Shown: positions 27,810-37,120 of the stretch, one piece after another
Numbering within the stretch: the stretch's first letter is position 1
How the letters are laid out: each line of letters starts with the position of its first letter
Assembly: GCA_023229465.1 (NCBI GenBank)
Contig: JALNZE010000008.1
Coordinates: 1-64,000 of the forward strand
Reading direction: 5' to 3'
Origin: Chitinophagaceae bacterium
GTDB taxonomy: Bacteria > Bacteroidota > Bacteroidia > Chitinophagales > Chitinophagaceae
DNA length: 64,000 nt
Translations under genes and position numbers: made by a program
The notes under the pieces: generated by a model
What the model was told of the DNA's origin: nothing
Database searches by the model: none
Seen by the model: the letters and a program-made list of their open reading frames with translations, nothing else

Positions 27810-28061
27810 CTACAGCGCTTCTGCGCCTTCTACCAGTACGGTGGCTTTGTTGTTGAGCATTTCTACAAAACCACTTTGAATAGAATATAATTCAACCTCG
27901 TTTTTGGCTTTTAAAATTTTGAGGGTACCCTTTCCCAGGGCGCTTACCAGGGGGGCGTGTTTATCCAGTATTTCAAATAAACCTGCTATACCGGGCAACA
28001 GTACACCATATACTTCGCCGCTATAGAGCTTTTTTTCGGGAGTTAATATTTCTAGTAGCAA
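27810..28061 (-). CDS. atpC: ATP synthase F1 epsilon subunit
   Basis: Subunit of the F1 central stalk that couples rotation to catalysis and can inhibit ATP hydrolysis. The sequence has the family N-terminal beta-domain (LEILTPEKKLYSGEVYGVLLPGIAGLFEILDKHAPLVSAL) and ends after that domain, as in other short Bacteroidota epsilon subunits. The only in-frame ATG (28106) lies inside atpD and would add a low-complexity stretch encoded by TTTGAAAA-like repeats; a TTG at 28061 gives an 83-aa protein that begins right at the conserved core. I prefer the TTG start. Immediately downstream of atpD. Confidence 0.88.
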   Translation of the reverse strand: MLLEILTPEKKLYSGEVYGVLLPGIAGLFEILDKHAPLVSALGKGTLKILKAKNEVELYSIQSGFVEMLNNKATVLVEGAEAL

Positions 28062-28089
28062 TTTGTGAATTTGTGAATTTGAAAATGTC

Positions 28090-29595
28090 TTATGCTTTGG
28101 CGGCATCCATCATTTTCTTGCCTTTTTCAATCGCGTCTTCCAATGATCCTACCAGGTTGAAAGCCGCTTCAGGATATTCATCCACTTCTCCATCCATAAT
28201 AGAATTAAAAGCACGGATGGTATCATTGATGTCTACAAATACCCCTTTCAACCCTGTAAACTGTTCAGCTACATGGAAAGGTTGCGACAGAAAACGCTGC
28301 ACTTTACGGGCACGGTGTACGGTCATCTTATCTTCATCACTCAACTCATCCATACCCAGGATGGCAATAATATCCTGTAACTCTTTATAGCGTTGTAAAA
28401 TTAATTTTACCCGGTTGGCACAATCATAATGCGCTTCCCCAACAATCGCCGGGGTTAAAATCCTTGAAGTAGAATCCAATGGATCCACCGCCGGATAAAT
28501 ACCTAAATCGGCAATTTTACGGCTCAATACCGTGGTGGCATCCAGGTGAGCGAAAGTGGTGGCAGGCGCCGGATCCGTCAGGTCATCTGCGGGTACATAC
28601 ACCGCCTGTACAGAAGTGATCGAACCATTTTTGGTAGATGTGATACGCTCCTGCATCAGTCCCATTTCCGTTGCCAGCGTTGGCTGATACCCTACCGCGG
28701 ATGGCATACGTCCCAGCAAGGCCGAAACCTCAGAACCCGCCTGGGTAAAACGAAAGATATTATCTACAAAAAACAGGATATCCTTTCCTTTTCCGGTACC
28801 ATCCCCATCACGAAAATATTCAGCAATGGTTAATCCACTCAGGGCCACACGCGCACGTGCTCCCGGAGGTTCATTCATTTGTCCGAATACAAAAGTGGCT
28901 TTCGACTCTTTCAATCCTTTCATATCTACCTTACTCAAATCCCATCCGCCTTCTTCCATGCTATGTTTAAAAGCCTCCCCATATTGCATAATGCCCGCTT
29001 CAATCATTTCACGTAACAGGTCATTCCCCTCACGGGTACGCTCGCCTACTCCGGCAAATACAGATAATCCACCATGCCCTTTCGCGATATTGTTGATCAG
29101 TTCCTGGATCAATACGGTTTTACCTACCCCGGCGCCACCAAACAAACCAATCTTACCACCCTTTGCATAGGGCTCAATCAGGTCAATTACTTTAATGCCG
29201 GTGAATAATATTTCTGAAGTGGTACTTAAATTCTCGAATAAGGGCGGCTTATTGTGAATAGGTCGTCCATTCACCTTGCTCACCTGTGGCAAACCATCTA
29301 TCGCATCGCCGGTTACATTAAATAAACGGCCATAAATGTCATCCCCTACCGGCATGGCAATCGGAATGCCGGTATCTATTACAGCCATCCCACGCACCAA
29401 CCCCTCGGTACCATCCATCGCAATGGTACGTACACTGTCTTCACCCAGGTGCTGCTGCACTTCCAGCACCAGTTTATCGCCATTTTCCCTGGTAATTTCC
29501 AGGGCATTGTAAATTTCAGGCAACGTGTTTTCATCCGGGAAATGAACGTCTACTACCGCACCGATAATCTGTTTGATCTTACCTTTTGTGGCCAT
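28090..29595 (-). CDS. atpD: ATP synthase F1 beta subunit
   Basis: Catalytic subunit of the F1 ATPase. P-loop GGAGVGKT at 153-160, the GERTREGNDL segment about 190-199, and DDLTDPAPATTFAHLDATTVLSR, the signature of ATPase alpha/beta. Length 501 aa is normal for this phylum. Only atpD and atpC are present here; separation from the a, c, b, delta, alpha and gamma genes is usual in Bacteroidota. A promoter box lies about 70 bp upstream. Confidence 0.98.
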   Translation of the reverse strand: MATKGKIKQIIGAVVDVHFPDENTLPEIYNALEITRENGDKLVLEVQQHLGEDSVRTIAMDGTEGLVRGMAVIDTGIPIAMPVGDDIYGRLFNVTGDAIDGLPQVSKVNGRPIHNKPPLFENLSTTSEILFTGIKVIDLIEPYAKGGKIGLFGGAGVGKTVLIQELINNIAKGHGGLSVFAGVGERTREGNDLLREMIEAGIMQYGEAFKHSMEEGGWDLSKVDMKGLKESKATFVFGQMNEPPGARARVALSGLTIAEYFRDGDGTGKGKDILFFVDNIFRFTQAGSEVSALLGRMPSAVGYQPTLATEMGLMQERITSTKNGSITSVQAVYVPADDLTDPAPATTFAHLDATTVLSRKIADLGIYPAVDPLDSTSRILTPAIVGEAHYDCANRVKLILQRYKELQDIIAILGMDELSDEDKMTVHRARKVQRFLSQPFHVAEQFTGLKGVFVDINDTIRAFNSIMDGEVDEYPEAAFNLVGSLEDAIEKGKKMMDAAKA

Positions 29596-29666
29596 CTCAG
29601 GAGATATATTAAGGTTTAAAAATGTACGTTTTTAGGGGTTGGAATCTTTATTTTCCAACCTGGCGG

Positions 29667-29674
29667 CAAAGGTA
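29667..29674 (-). promoter_or_regulatory. Putative -7 promoter box of atpD-atpC
   Basis: TACCTTTG on the minus strand, followed by CCGCC, matches TAnnTTTG. It would give a 5' leader of about 65 nt before the atpD start. The 261-bp gap 29596-29856 holds nothing else recognised; the upstream side serves the divergent permease gene. Confidence 0.5.
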
Positions 29675-29856
29675 AGGGGATGCACCTTAAAAATGAGAAA
29701 AACCACTAACTAAATTAGAAAAATCGTGGGGAAATGGGCCGCACCTCCGGATTCCTCCACCAGGGGCTATTTTAGGAAGAGGACAGTACCTGCTCAGAAT
29801 CTTGGCTTTCTTGGTTATCTTCACACCACAGTCGTATTCCGCCTGCATAAGTTACT

Positions 29857-30954
29857 ATGGAAAACCAGCAAAGCCATAAAATTAACCGTTACTTTTTCCT
29901 GGGGGTAATCATTGTTCTCGGGCTTTTCCTCCTGTTTAGCCTGATAGAATTTTTTACGGCCTTCCTGGCTGCCGTCATGTTTTATGTACTTAGCAAACGT
30001 TTTGTATACTGGCTCATCAAAAGAAAAGGCTGGCGCAAATCATGGGCCGCGGTACTGGTTATCATCATTTCATTTTTTATGATCCTGCTGCCCATCTCTT
30101 TACTGGCTGCCATGCTTTTTAAAAAAGTACAAATGGTAGGCACCAATCTGCAAACGACCGTTATTAATCCCTTAAAAAACCTGGATGCCCAGCTCCAGGA
30201 GCGCTTTCATTTTATTTTGCTTTCAGAAAAAAATATCGCGCAGGCTCAATCGTTTATCACGGGTTTTATTTCTTCCTTATTAAACCAGGGATTGAATTTA
30301 TTGGGAACGATTACCATGATGTATTTCTTTCTTTACTTCCTCATCATTCATATCAACCGCATGGAAGCGGCTATCATATTTTATCTTCCCTTCAAACGCA
30401 GTAAGATCCAGCTTTTTGGCGATGAACTAAAGGCCCAAACTTTCAGTAACGCGGTGGGGGTTCCCCTGATCGCGGTAATCCAGGGTTTTGTCGCTTATAT
30501 TTCTTTTATCATTGCCGGGGTTCCTGAAGCGGGTTTCTGGGCCGTAATAACGGGTGTTACTTCTATTCTTCCTATTATTGGAACCGGACTTGTCTGGATT
30601 CCAATCAGTGTCTATTTATTGGTCAGTCATCAAACCTGGCAGGGATTATTTGTTTTTTTATATGGTCTTACCATTTTAAGTTCTACTGATAATGTGGTTC
30701 GGTTTTTACTGGCTAAAAAAATGGCCGATGTGCACCCGGTGGTAACGGTATTGGGGGTGATTATCGGGATACAATATTTTGGGATTACCGGGCTTGTTTT
30801 TGGTCCACTGATCATTTCTTATTTCATTACTCTTTTACGCATCTATTATACCGAATACCAAAAAATACCGCCGGTAACTAAACGTAAGCCGCCGGCTAAT
30901 ACCGCTTATTTCAATATCCCTTTTCTGCGGTCAAAAGCGAAAAAGATTTTATAG
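29857..30954 (+). CDS. AI-2E family transporter (putative permease, PF01594)
   Basis: 365-aa inner-membrane protein with about eight membrane segments. Paired N-terminal helices (about 10-75), a long soluble loop (about 85-140), and a C-terminal block containing the family-like stretch GVPEAGFWAVITGVTSILPIIGTGLVWIPI followed by VLGVIIGIQYFGITGLVFGPLII. Members export AI-2 or act in Na+/H+ exchange or other roles, so the substrate cannot be stated. It is divergent from atpD and convergent with glpF. Confidence 0.88.
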   Translation: MENQQSHKINRYFFLGVIIVLGLFLLFSLIEFFTAFLAAVMFYVLSKRFVYWLIKRKGWRKSWAAVLVIIISFFMILLPISLLAAMLFKKVQMVGTNLQTTVINPLKNLDAQLQERFHFILLSEKNIAQAQSFITGFISSLLNQGLNLLGTITMMYFFLYFLIIHINRMEAAIIFYLPFKRSKIQLFGDELKAQTFSNAVGVPLIAVIQGFVAYISFIIAGVPEAGFWAVITGVTSILPIIGTGLVWIPISVYLLVSHQTWQGLFVFLYGLTILSSTDNVVRFLLAKKMADVHPVVTVLGVIIGIQYFGITGLVFGPLIISYFITLLRIYYTEYQKIPPVTKRKPPANTAYFNIPFLRSKAKKIL

Positions 30955-30967
30955 CAGGCCATTGGCG

Positions 30968-31681
30968 CTATGCCTTCAGTAACCATTGATATACGATAGC
31001 CGCAAGAACCGCGCCGATAATCGGCCCAACAACCGGTATCCAGCTATACCCCCAATCGCTGCCCTGTTTATTTTTAATCGGTAACAAGGCATGCATGATT
31101 CGCGGACCCAGGTCCCTGGCGGGATTAATGGCATACCCCGTTGTACCACCCAAACTCAGGCCAATACCCAATACCAGTAAAGCTACCGGCAATGCATCCA
31201 GTGAGCCCAGTGAATGCTGCGATTTGGTAATGAAGAGTATGGCCAATACAAATACAAATGTTCCAATGAATTCTGATAAGATATTATCCGCCGGACTACT
31301 GATAGAGGGTGAGGTACAAAATACAGCGCGCTTGGTAGCGGCATCATCGGTTGCATTAAAATGCTGCCGGTATGCCAGCCATACAACAAGGGCCCCAAGC
31401 ATGGCGCCGAGTAACTGGGCAAGCAGATAGGCGGGCACCATTGCCCAACTGAATTTACCTATTGTTGCCAGTGCAATGGTTACCGCGGGGTTAAGGTGCG
31501 CGCCACTAATGGATGCTGTGGCATACACCCCCACAAATACACCAATGGCCCATCCAAAAGTGATAGCTATTAAACCGCCATTGTTTCCTTTTGTTTTTTG
31601 TAAAATAACATTTGCTACTACCCCATCCCCCAGGATGATCAGCATAGCGGTACCCACTAATTCGGCAATGAATGGCGTCAT
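30968..31681 (-). CDS. glpF: Glycerol uptake facilitator (aquaglyceroporin)
   Basis: Six-helix MIP channel for passive glycerol entry. Both NPA boxes are present: HLNPAVT (NPA 64-66) and INPARD (186-190). The Asp right after the second NPAR is the classical mark of glycerol facilitators rather than water-only aquaporins. The frame is open to 31786, but that extension is encoded by an inverted repeat; the ATG at 31681 (MTPFIAELVGT) gives the usual 237-aa protein. Last gene of glpK-glpD-glpF. Confidence 0.95.
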   Translation of the reverse strand: MTPFIAELVGTAMLIILGDGVVANVILQKTKGNNGGLIAITFGWAIGVFVGVYATASISGAHLNPAVTIALATIGKFSWAMVPAYLLAQLLGAMLGALVVWLAYRQHFNATDDAATKRAVFCTSPSISSPADNILSEFIGTFVFVLAILFITKSQHSLGSLDALPVALLVLGIGLSLGGTTGYAINPARDLGPRIMHALLPIKNKQGSDWGYSWIPVVGPIIGAVLAAIVYQWLLKA

Positions 31682-31714
31682 ATAGCAATCGTTTGTTCGT
31701 CTAAGATAACCCTT

Positions 31715-31790
31715 CTTCGTGCCTTGGTGCCTTTGTGGTTCAAAAAAAACCTGAACTACAAAGGCACCAAGGCACAAGGGGGGCACGAAG
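31715..31790. repeat. Inverted-repeat element between glpD and glpF
   Basis: A 76-bp imperfect palindrome: both ends are CTTCGTGCC/GGCACGAAG, and inside lie CCTTGGTGCCTTTGTGGTTC and its complement-like partner ACAAAGGCACCAAGG around a short A-rich centre. It begins 3 bp after the glpD stop. Elements of this wording are common between genes in Bacteroidota genomes. As RNA it would form a strong hairpin that could reduce glpF expression relative to glpD. Confidence 0.85.
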
Positions 31791-31793
31791 AGA

Positions 31794-33311
31794 TCAGGTA
31801 AGTAAATATTGTTGCGCGAGGTTAATAAAAGTAGTAACCTGCGCTTCTTCCCATTCCAAATCTTTTCCCAATTCAGTAGCCATCATTGCGGCCACTATGG
31901 GCGCCGATGCAATGGCGGCTCTTGCATCCAGGAAAAGCAACCGGGTTCTTCTTGCTAAAATATCTTCTGCAGTTAGCGCCATCTCATACCGCACCGCATA
32001 CAATATCTCCGCTTTTTGATAAGGATATCCTCCATGAATGGGTTCCGCAAGTGATGCATCCAACTGAATCATACCGGCAATCATGCCCGCCCTTTCTGTT
32101 GGATTGCCTATGGTAAATTTCCCGGTACTACAGGCTCTCTTAGCCTGCTTAGAAACAAACAGCGCATTGCTCACCGCATCCTCAGCCATTTTTCGATAGG
32201 TGGTCCACTTACCCCCGGTGATGGTTACCAGGCCACTCGCCGCGATCACCAGTGTATGATCGCGCGATAACAAAGCGGTGCCTTTTGCCCCACTGGTTTT
32301 TACCAGGGGCCTGAGTCCCGCATACACCGATTTCACATCGCTTCGCTGAATATGGGCCGTACCATACCGGTTGATATGCTTTAATATAAAATCAATTTCT
32401 TCTTCCAATGGCTTAGGCTCTATAATAGCGGTAGCGATCGGTGTATCCGTTGTGCCCAACACCATTTTATGATGCCAGGGCACCGCAAATAATACCCTGC
32501 CATCATCTGTCTTTGGTATCATCATCGCCGTAGTACCCGGAAATAATGAAGCATTCACTACCAGGTGAATACCTTGCGACGGCGTTACCAGGTCATGCTT
32601 TGCCGCATCATCCATCTGCATCACGGCATCTGTAAAAACACCCGTGGCATTGATCACCGCTTTGGCAGTTACCGTAAATTCTTTGCCCGTTAGCGTATCC
32701 ACTCCATTTACCCCGGTAATCTTTCCATCCTTTTTACAAAAACCGGTTGCCTTACAATAGTTGATGATGATGGCGCCCTGTTTAGCCGCGGTTACTGCCA
32801 GGTCGGTGCAGAGCCGGCTATCATCAAACTGTCCGTCAAAATATAAAATACCTCCGGCTAATTTTGCGGGATTGATCGCCGGCAGGTAAGCGATCGTTTC
32901 TTTTTTTGACAGTACCCTTGTTCTGCCCAGGGATAATTTTCCGGCTAAGAGATCATATATGTTTAAGCCAACCCCATAATACAATTTCTCCCACCAGCTA
33001 AAAACCGGTACCACAAAGGGTTGTACAGAAGTAAGGTGAGGCGCGTTCCGCAACAGGAATGCCCTTTCGCGTAAAGCTTCTCTTACTAATTTGATATTAC
33101 CCTGCTGCAAATAACGCACCCCGCCATGCACTAATTTGGTTGACCGGCTCGAGGTACCTTTTGCAAAATCATATTGCTCTATTAATAAAGTGGTATACCC
33201 CCGCAATACAGCATCCAATGCGCACCCCAGCCCGGTGGCGCCTCCGCCAATGATTACAATGTCGAATGATGATGATGCGGTTAGTTGTTGGAGGGAAGTA
33301 GCGCGGGACAT
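31794..33311 (-). CDS. glpD: Aerobic glycerol-3-phosphate dehydrogenase
   Basis: Membrane-associated flavoenzyme oxidising sn-glycerol-3-phosphate to dihydroxyacetone phosphate and passing electrons to the quinone pool. FAD-binding GGGATG at 22-27, the family motif STKLVHGGVRYLQQG (about 56-70), a FAD-dependent oxidoreductase fold through about 370 and a C-terminal GlpD domain. 505 aa is typical. It lies between glpK (48 bp) and the repeat before glpF. Confidence 0.96.
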   Translation of the reverse strand: MSRATSLQQLTASSSFDIVIIGGGATGLGCALDAVLRGYTTLLIEQYDFAKGTSSRSTKLVHGGVRYLQQGNIKLVREALRERAFLLRNAPHLTSVQPFVVPVFSWWEKLYYGVGLNIYDLLAGKLSLGRTRVLSKKETIAYLPAINPAKLAGGILYFDGQFDDSRLCTDLAVTAAKQGAIIINYCKATGFCKKDGKITGVNGVDTLTGKEFTVTAKAVINATGVFTDAVMQMDDAAKHDLVTPSQGIHLVVNASLFPGTTAMMIPKTDDGRVLFAVPWHHKMVLGTTDTPIATAIIEPKPLEEEIDFILKHINRYGTAHIQRSDVKSVYAGLRPLVKTSGAKGTALLSRDHTLVIAASGLVTITGGKWTTYRKMAEDAVSNALFVSKQAKRACSTGKFTIGNPTERAGMIAGMIQLDASLAEPIHGGYPYQKAEILYAVRYEMALTAEDILARRTRLLFLDARAAIASAPIVAAMMATELGKDLEWEEAQVTTFINLAQQYLLT

Positions 33312-33359
33312 GAATGAATGATAAAATGAGAGAATGATAGAATGAGAGAATGATTTTTT

Positions 33360-34850
33360 TTATTCACTCCACGAAATAGCGGTGTGGATGGCGCGGGACC
33401 AGCCTTTGGACAGGGCCTGCCTGTTTGCATCCGTCATGGTTGAACTAAACGTTCTTTCCATTTGCCATTGCTGCTGAATATCTTCCATACTGCTCCAGTA
33501 GCCTACGGCCAGTCCTGCAAGATAAGCGGCGCCTAAAGCAGTGGTTTCAATAATAGTGGGTCGGATCACTTTGGTATTGAGCAGATCACTCTGAAACTGC
33601 ATCAGTAAATTATTGGCAGTGGCGCCGCCATCTACCCTTAATTCTTTGATCGCGATGCCTGAATCGGCTTCCATCGCTTTTAATACATCCATGGTTTGAT
33701 AGGCAATACTATCCAATGCGGCCCGCGCTATATGCGCACCGGTAGTGCCGCGGGTAATGCCCACTATCGTTCCCCTCGCATGCTGGTTCCAGTAGGGCGC
33801 ACCCAATCCCGCAAAGGCAGGAACCACGTATACTCCATCCGTTCCCGTTACTTCGGCTGCCAGTGTTTCTACCTCCGCAGAAGTGCGGATAATCTTTAAT
33901 CCATCGCGCAACCACTGCACCACGGCGCCCGCGATAAATACACTGCCTTCCAGTGCATACTGCGTTACCCCATTTACCTGCCACGCAACCGTAGTTAACA
34001 AATGATGGGTAGAAGGCACGGCTTTTTCGCCGGTATTCATCAACATAAAACAACCGGTGCCATAGGTATTCTTTACCATGCCGGGTTGTGTACACATCTG
34101 TCCAAACAATGCCGCCTGCTGGTCGCCGGCTATTCCGGCAATGGGTATATTGTGTGCCGTTAAAATATTTTGTGTATGTCCATATACCTCACTGCTGCTG
34201 CGCACTTCAGGTAATACAGATGCAGGCACATCCAATATTTTCAGTAGTTCTTCATCCCATTGTAATGAATGAATATTAAATAACATCGTTCTCGATGCAT
34301 TCGAAACATCTGTGGCATGTACCTTCCCATTGGTAAGTTTCCATAAGAGCCAGCTATCAATCGTTCCAAAACACAATTCACCCCTGTTCGCTTTTTCCCT
34401 GGCTCCCGCTACATTATCCAGTATCCATTTTATTTTTGTTCCGGAAAAATACGCATCTACCACCAACCCTGTTTTTTGCTGAATGGTTTTATCAACACCC
34501 GCCGCTTTCAATGCATCACAAAAATCCGCGGTACGCCTGTCCTGCCACACAATGGCATTATAAATGGGTTGCCCACTGGCCCTGTCCCATACCACCGTTG
34601 TTTCTCTCTGGTTGGTGATGCCGATCGCCGCTATATTTTTTACAGACAGGCCGGCTTTGGTTATCGCTTCTGCCGCCACACCCAACTGGGTGCTCCATAT
34701 TTCATTGGCATCATGTTCTACCCATCCCGGTTTCGGAAATAGTTGTTCAAACTCTTTCTGGGCAACAGAAATGATGGCTCCTTTTTTATCAAACACAATC
34801 GCTCTGCTGCTGGTAGTACCCTGGTCGAAAGATAAAATGTATTGGTTCAT
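33360..34850 (-). CDS. glpK: Glycerol kinase
   Basis: FGGY-family kinase that phosphorylates glycerol to sn-glycerol-3-phosphate, trapping it in the cytoplasm. SFDQGTTSSRA at 6-16 binds ATP phosphate, GITNQRETTVVWD (about 76-88) and GDQQAALFGQ are typical of the family, and GGATANNLLMQFQSDLL is the second FGGY signature. 496 aa is standard. It starts 24 bp after the envC stop, so it may be read from the dut-envC transcript or from a promoter inside envC. Confidence 0.97.
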   Translation of the reverse strand: MNQYILSFDQGTTSSRAIVFDKKGAIISVAQKEFEQLFPKPGWVEHDANEIWSTQLGVAAEAITKAGLSVKNIAAIGITNQRETTVVWDRASGQPIYNAIVWQDRRTADFCDALKAAGVDKTIQQKTGLVVDAYFSGTKIKWILDNVAGAREKANRGELCFGTIDSWLLWKLTNGKVHATDVSNASRTMLFNIHSLQWDEELLKILDVPASVLPEVRSSSEVYGHTQNILTAHNIPIAGIAGDQQAALFGQMCTQPGMVKNTYGTGCFMLMNTGEKAVPSTHHLLTTVAWQVNGVTQYALEGSVFIAGAVVQWLRDGLKIIRTSAEVETLAAEVTGTDGVYVVPAFAGLGAPYWNQHARGTIVGITRGTTGAHIARAALDSIAYQTMDVLKAMEADSGIAIKELRVDGGATANNLLMQFQSDLLNTKVIRPTIIETTALGAAYLAGLAVGYWSSMEDIQQQWQMERTFSSTMTDANRQALSKGWSRAIHTAISWSE

Positions 34851-34874
34851 ATGGCGGCGTTTATTGGAAGGTAA

Positions 34875-36224
34875 CTATTTCTGCGCCTTCAACCATGGCT
34901 CCGGATTCTGCGGTACACTTTTATCGTTCATAATCATAAACAGCAGGATGCCCTCACCATCTATAGAAGTACCCGACTTACCCAGTACCGAACCCGCTTT
35001 TACTTCCTGCCCGGCAGATACGGATACATTGGACAAATGATTATAGCCACAGAAATATTTACCATGCTGCACTACCAGCAACTGCTCGCCGGCCACTTCG
35101 CCGGCATAAATTACTTTACCATCCGCGATGGCTTTAACAGTAGACCCAACAGGCAATGATATTTCTATACCATCCGTTTTACGGGTAAGTTTGGTACCCG
35201 GAATTTTTTCCAGGCCAAAATGGGCGGTGATCACACCGGTAGCCACCGGCCAGGGTAAACGGCCCCTGTTATTTTCAAAATTGATAGACATTTCCATACC
35301 CTCTGGGGTAGACTCCAATGGCGTATAGGCCCTGTCTCTGCCTGCCGCGGTAATGCCTGTAACAGGTTCATTATTCAGGGTTGATTTGGAAGACTTACTA
35401 ACCGATGGATTTATTTTAACTTTACTATCCGCTCCTGTTTCTGTTTTCTTCTTTTCTTCCAGCGCTTTTAACCTGGCGGCTTCTTTTCTTTTCGCGTCTT
35501 CAATTTCACGGCGGATAATGGCATTGAATGCCTGTTGTACTTTTTGCCGTTGTTTTTCCTTATCCCGTATCTGCGCGGCCAGTTCTTTTTCTTTACCCTT
35601 CAGTTGCGCCACTACCTGGTCCTGCTCTTTTTTATCTTCCTGTAATACCTTTAGTTGCTCACTTTGCGTTTGTAAGCTTTTAAGCCTTTCTTTTTTATTG
35701 CCACTGAGTACAGCAATTTTTCCCTGTAATAACAGGTCCGATTTTTCAATGGCATTGGCCTGTGTTTCCCTGTTCTGCCGATAATTTTTTAAGTAGGTAA
35801 CGCGCTTAATGGCATCATTAAAATTACTGGCGGAAAATAAAAAACTCAGGTACTCATAACTGCTCCTGTTTTTGTAAGCGAACACAATGCTTTTGGCATA
35901 TTTCATCTTCAGCGTATCCAGCTCTTTGCGCAGGCGGTAGATATCACGTTCATTCAGGTAAATGGTTTCATCCATCTGGCGTACCTGTTTATTAATACTG
36001 TTTACCAGGTCCTCACGGGCATTAATTTTTCTTTTAATGATGGCCAGTTGCTTCAGCGATATCTTTTTATTGTTCTGTGTTTCGCTGTATAATTTATTGA
36101 GCTCTACCAGTTCTTTCTGTATCTCATGTTCCTTTTTCTGTAATTCTTCCCTGGTATTTTGCGCAACCGCGCCGCACAGTATTACTGATAGCGGCAAAAC
36201 AACAGAAAAAAATCTTTTGATCAT
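34875..36224 (-). CDS. EnvC-like murein hydrolase activator with degenerate LytM domain
   Basis: Periplasmic protein that is expected to activate cell-wall amidases during daughter-cell separation. Signal peptide after the Met at 36224 (preferred over an upstream Met at 36251), a long coiled coil (about 22-255) and a C-terminal LytM/M23 fold (about 330-440). Zinc-binding residues of active M23 peptidases look lost: the HxxxD position reads KTDGIEI and the usual HFE-type motif reads LFMIM. This supports a regulatory rather than catalytic role, as in E. coli EnvC. It follows the DUF4292 lipoprotein gene by 57 bp. Confidence 0.9.
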   Translation of the reverse strand: MIKRFFSVVLPLSVILCGAVAQNTREELQKKEHEIQKELVELNKLYSETQNNKKISLKQLAIIKRKINAREDLVNSINKQVRQMDETIYLNERDIYRLRKELDTLKMKYAKSIVFAYKNRSSYEYLSFLFSASNFNDAIKRVTYLKNYRQNRETQANAIEKSDLLLQGKIAVLSGNKKERLKSLQTQSEQLKVLQEDKKEQDQVVAQLKGKEKELAAQIRDKEKQRQKVQQAFNAIIRREIEDAKRKEAARLKALEEKKKTETGADSKVKINPSVSKSSKSTLNNEPVTGITAAGRDRAYTPLESTPEGMEMSINFENNRGRLPWPVATGVITAHFGLEKIPGTKLTRKTDGIEISLPVGSTVKAIADGKVIYAGEVAGEQLLVVQHGKYFCGYNHLSNVSVSAGQEVKAGSVLGKSGTSIDGEGILLFMIMNDKSVPQNPEPWLKAQK

Positions 36225-36281
36225 GGTACGATGATTATACAGTAAATACATGGCCCCTGCCGGCTGCTAAGTTGGGGTAAA

Positions 36282-37115
36282 TTATTTACGCCTGAAATTT
36301 TTAGGGATATCAAAATGGTATTTTAACGGTTCATTTAAAATAAATTCCTTGAAATCCATATAAATATCCAGTTTCGATTTTTCTGATAAGGTTATTTTCC
36401 GGTAAGTGGCAAACTGGTAAATACCCATTGGCTGGTAGGCGCTTAAGCTAATATCGCAGGTTCTGTTTCGCTGGATATCCACATCATCCAGTTTGCTATG
36501 CAAAATGCTGAAATCGGTATTGTTTAAGGTTAGCAGGTGTTTAAAAACATTGCCCACCATCAATACCAGCAACTCAGTGGCGCCTGCTTTAAAAGAAACC
36601 ACATTACCGTCCATAAAAACCGGGTTGCCTATGAGCAGGTCCTGTAATGTGTAAAAATCAAAAGGTATCTGCGTTATTTCCTGCAGGTAACTGATCGAAC
36701 GGCGCATCACCGATTTTTCTCCTACCAGTTGCACAAGTATCACACTGTCTTTGTCAATCTTCGCTTCCAGTCCCACAGCCGATATCCCCAGGAAACTGCC
36801 TTTTATTTTAATCAGTATAATGCTGTCTTTCCGCATACTCAGGTATGCTGTATAATTTTCGCTTTTTTCGGGGCCCTCATAGTCTACCTTAATCTTCGCG
36901 TTAAACGTAACAAAATCTATTTTACGCCTTACCGTTTTCTCCAGTATATCCTTTACAATAGCGGCAGAGTCAACAGCAGGAGAGGTACTGATCACAATGG
37001 TTTGCGAAGAATCCTTTTTATTAAACGCGTCCTGGATAGCCTGTGTTTTCTTTACGGTTCTGCAGGAAAATACCAGCAGGGTGGCCATCAGTAAAAAAGC
37101 AAAAGAATACTTCAT
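36282..37115 (-). CDS. DUF4292 family lipoprotein
   Basis: 277-aa protein with a signal peptide and lipobox VFSC (Cys about residue 18), followed by a beta-rich domain of the DUF4292 type (KIDFVTFNAKIKVDYEG, AYLSMRKDSIILIKIKG, GLEAKIDKDSVILV). The fold is related to LolA/LolB-like lipid-binding proteins by family description, but its role is unknown. It is encoded 5 bp after dut and just before envC, a conserved arrangement in this phylum that hints at an envelope function. Confidence 0.85.
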   Translation of the reverse strand: MKYSFAFLLMATLLVFSCRTVKKTQAIQDAFNKKDSSQTIVISTSPAVDSAAIVKDILEKTVRRKIDFVTFNAKIKVDYEGPEKSENYTAYLSMRKDSIILIKIKGSFLGISAVGLEAKIDKDSVILVQLVGEKSVMRRSISYLQEITQIPFDFYTLQDLLIGNPVFMDGNVVSFKAGATELLVLMVGNVFKHLLTLNNTDFSILHSKLDDVDIQRNRTCDISLSAYQPMGIYQFATYRKITLSEKSKLDIYMDFKEFILNEPLKYHFDIPKNFRRK

Positions 37116-37120
37116 ATTGT

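Noticed and set aside
31682..31786. 35-codon N-terminal extension of the glycerol facilitator
   Set aside because: Encoded by an intergenic inverted repeat; the conserved protein begins at the ATG at 31681.
34875..36224. Active M23 endopeptidase
   Set aside because: The expected zinc ligands are replaced in the LytM domain, so an EnvC-type activator is the better reading.
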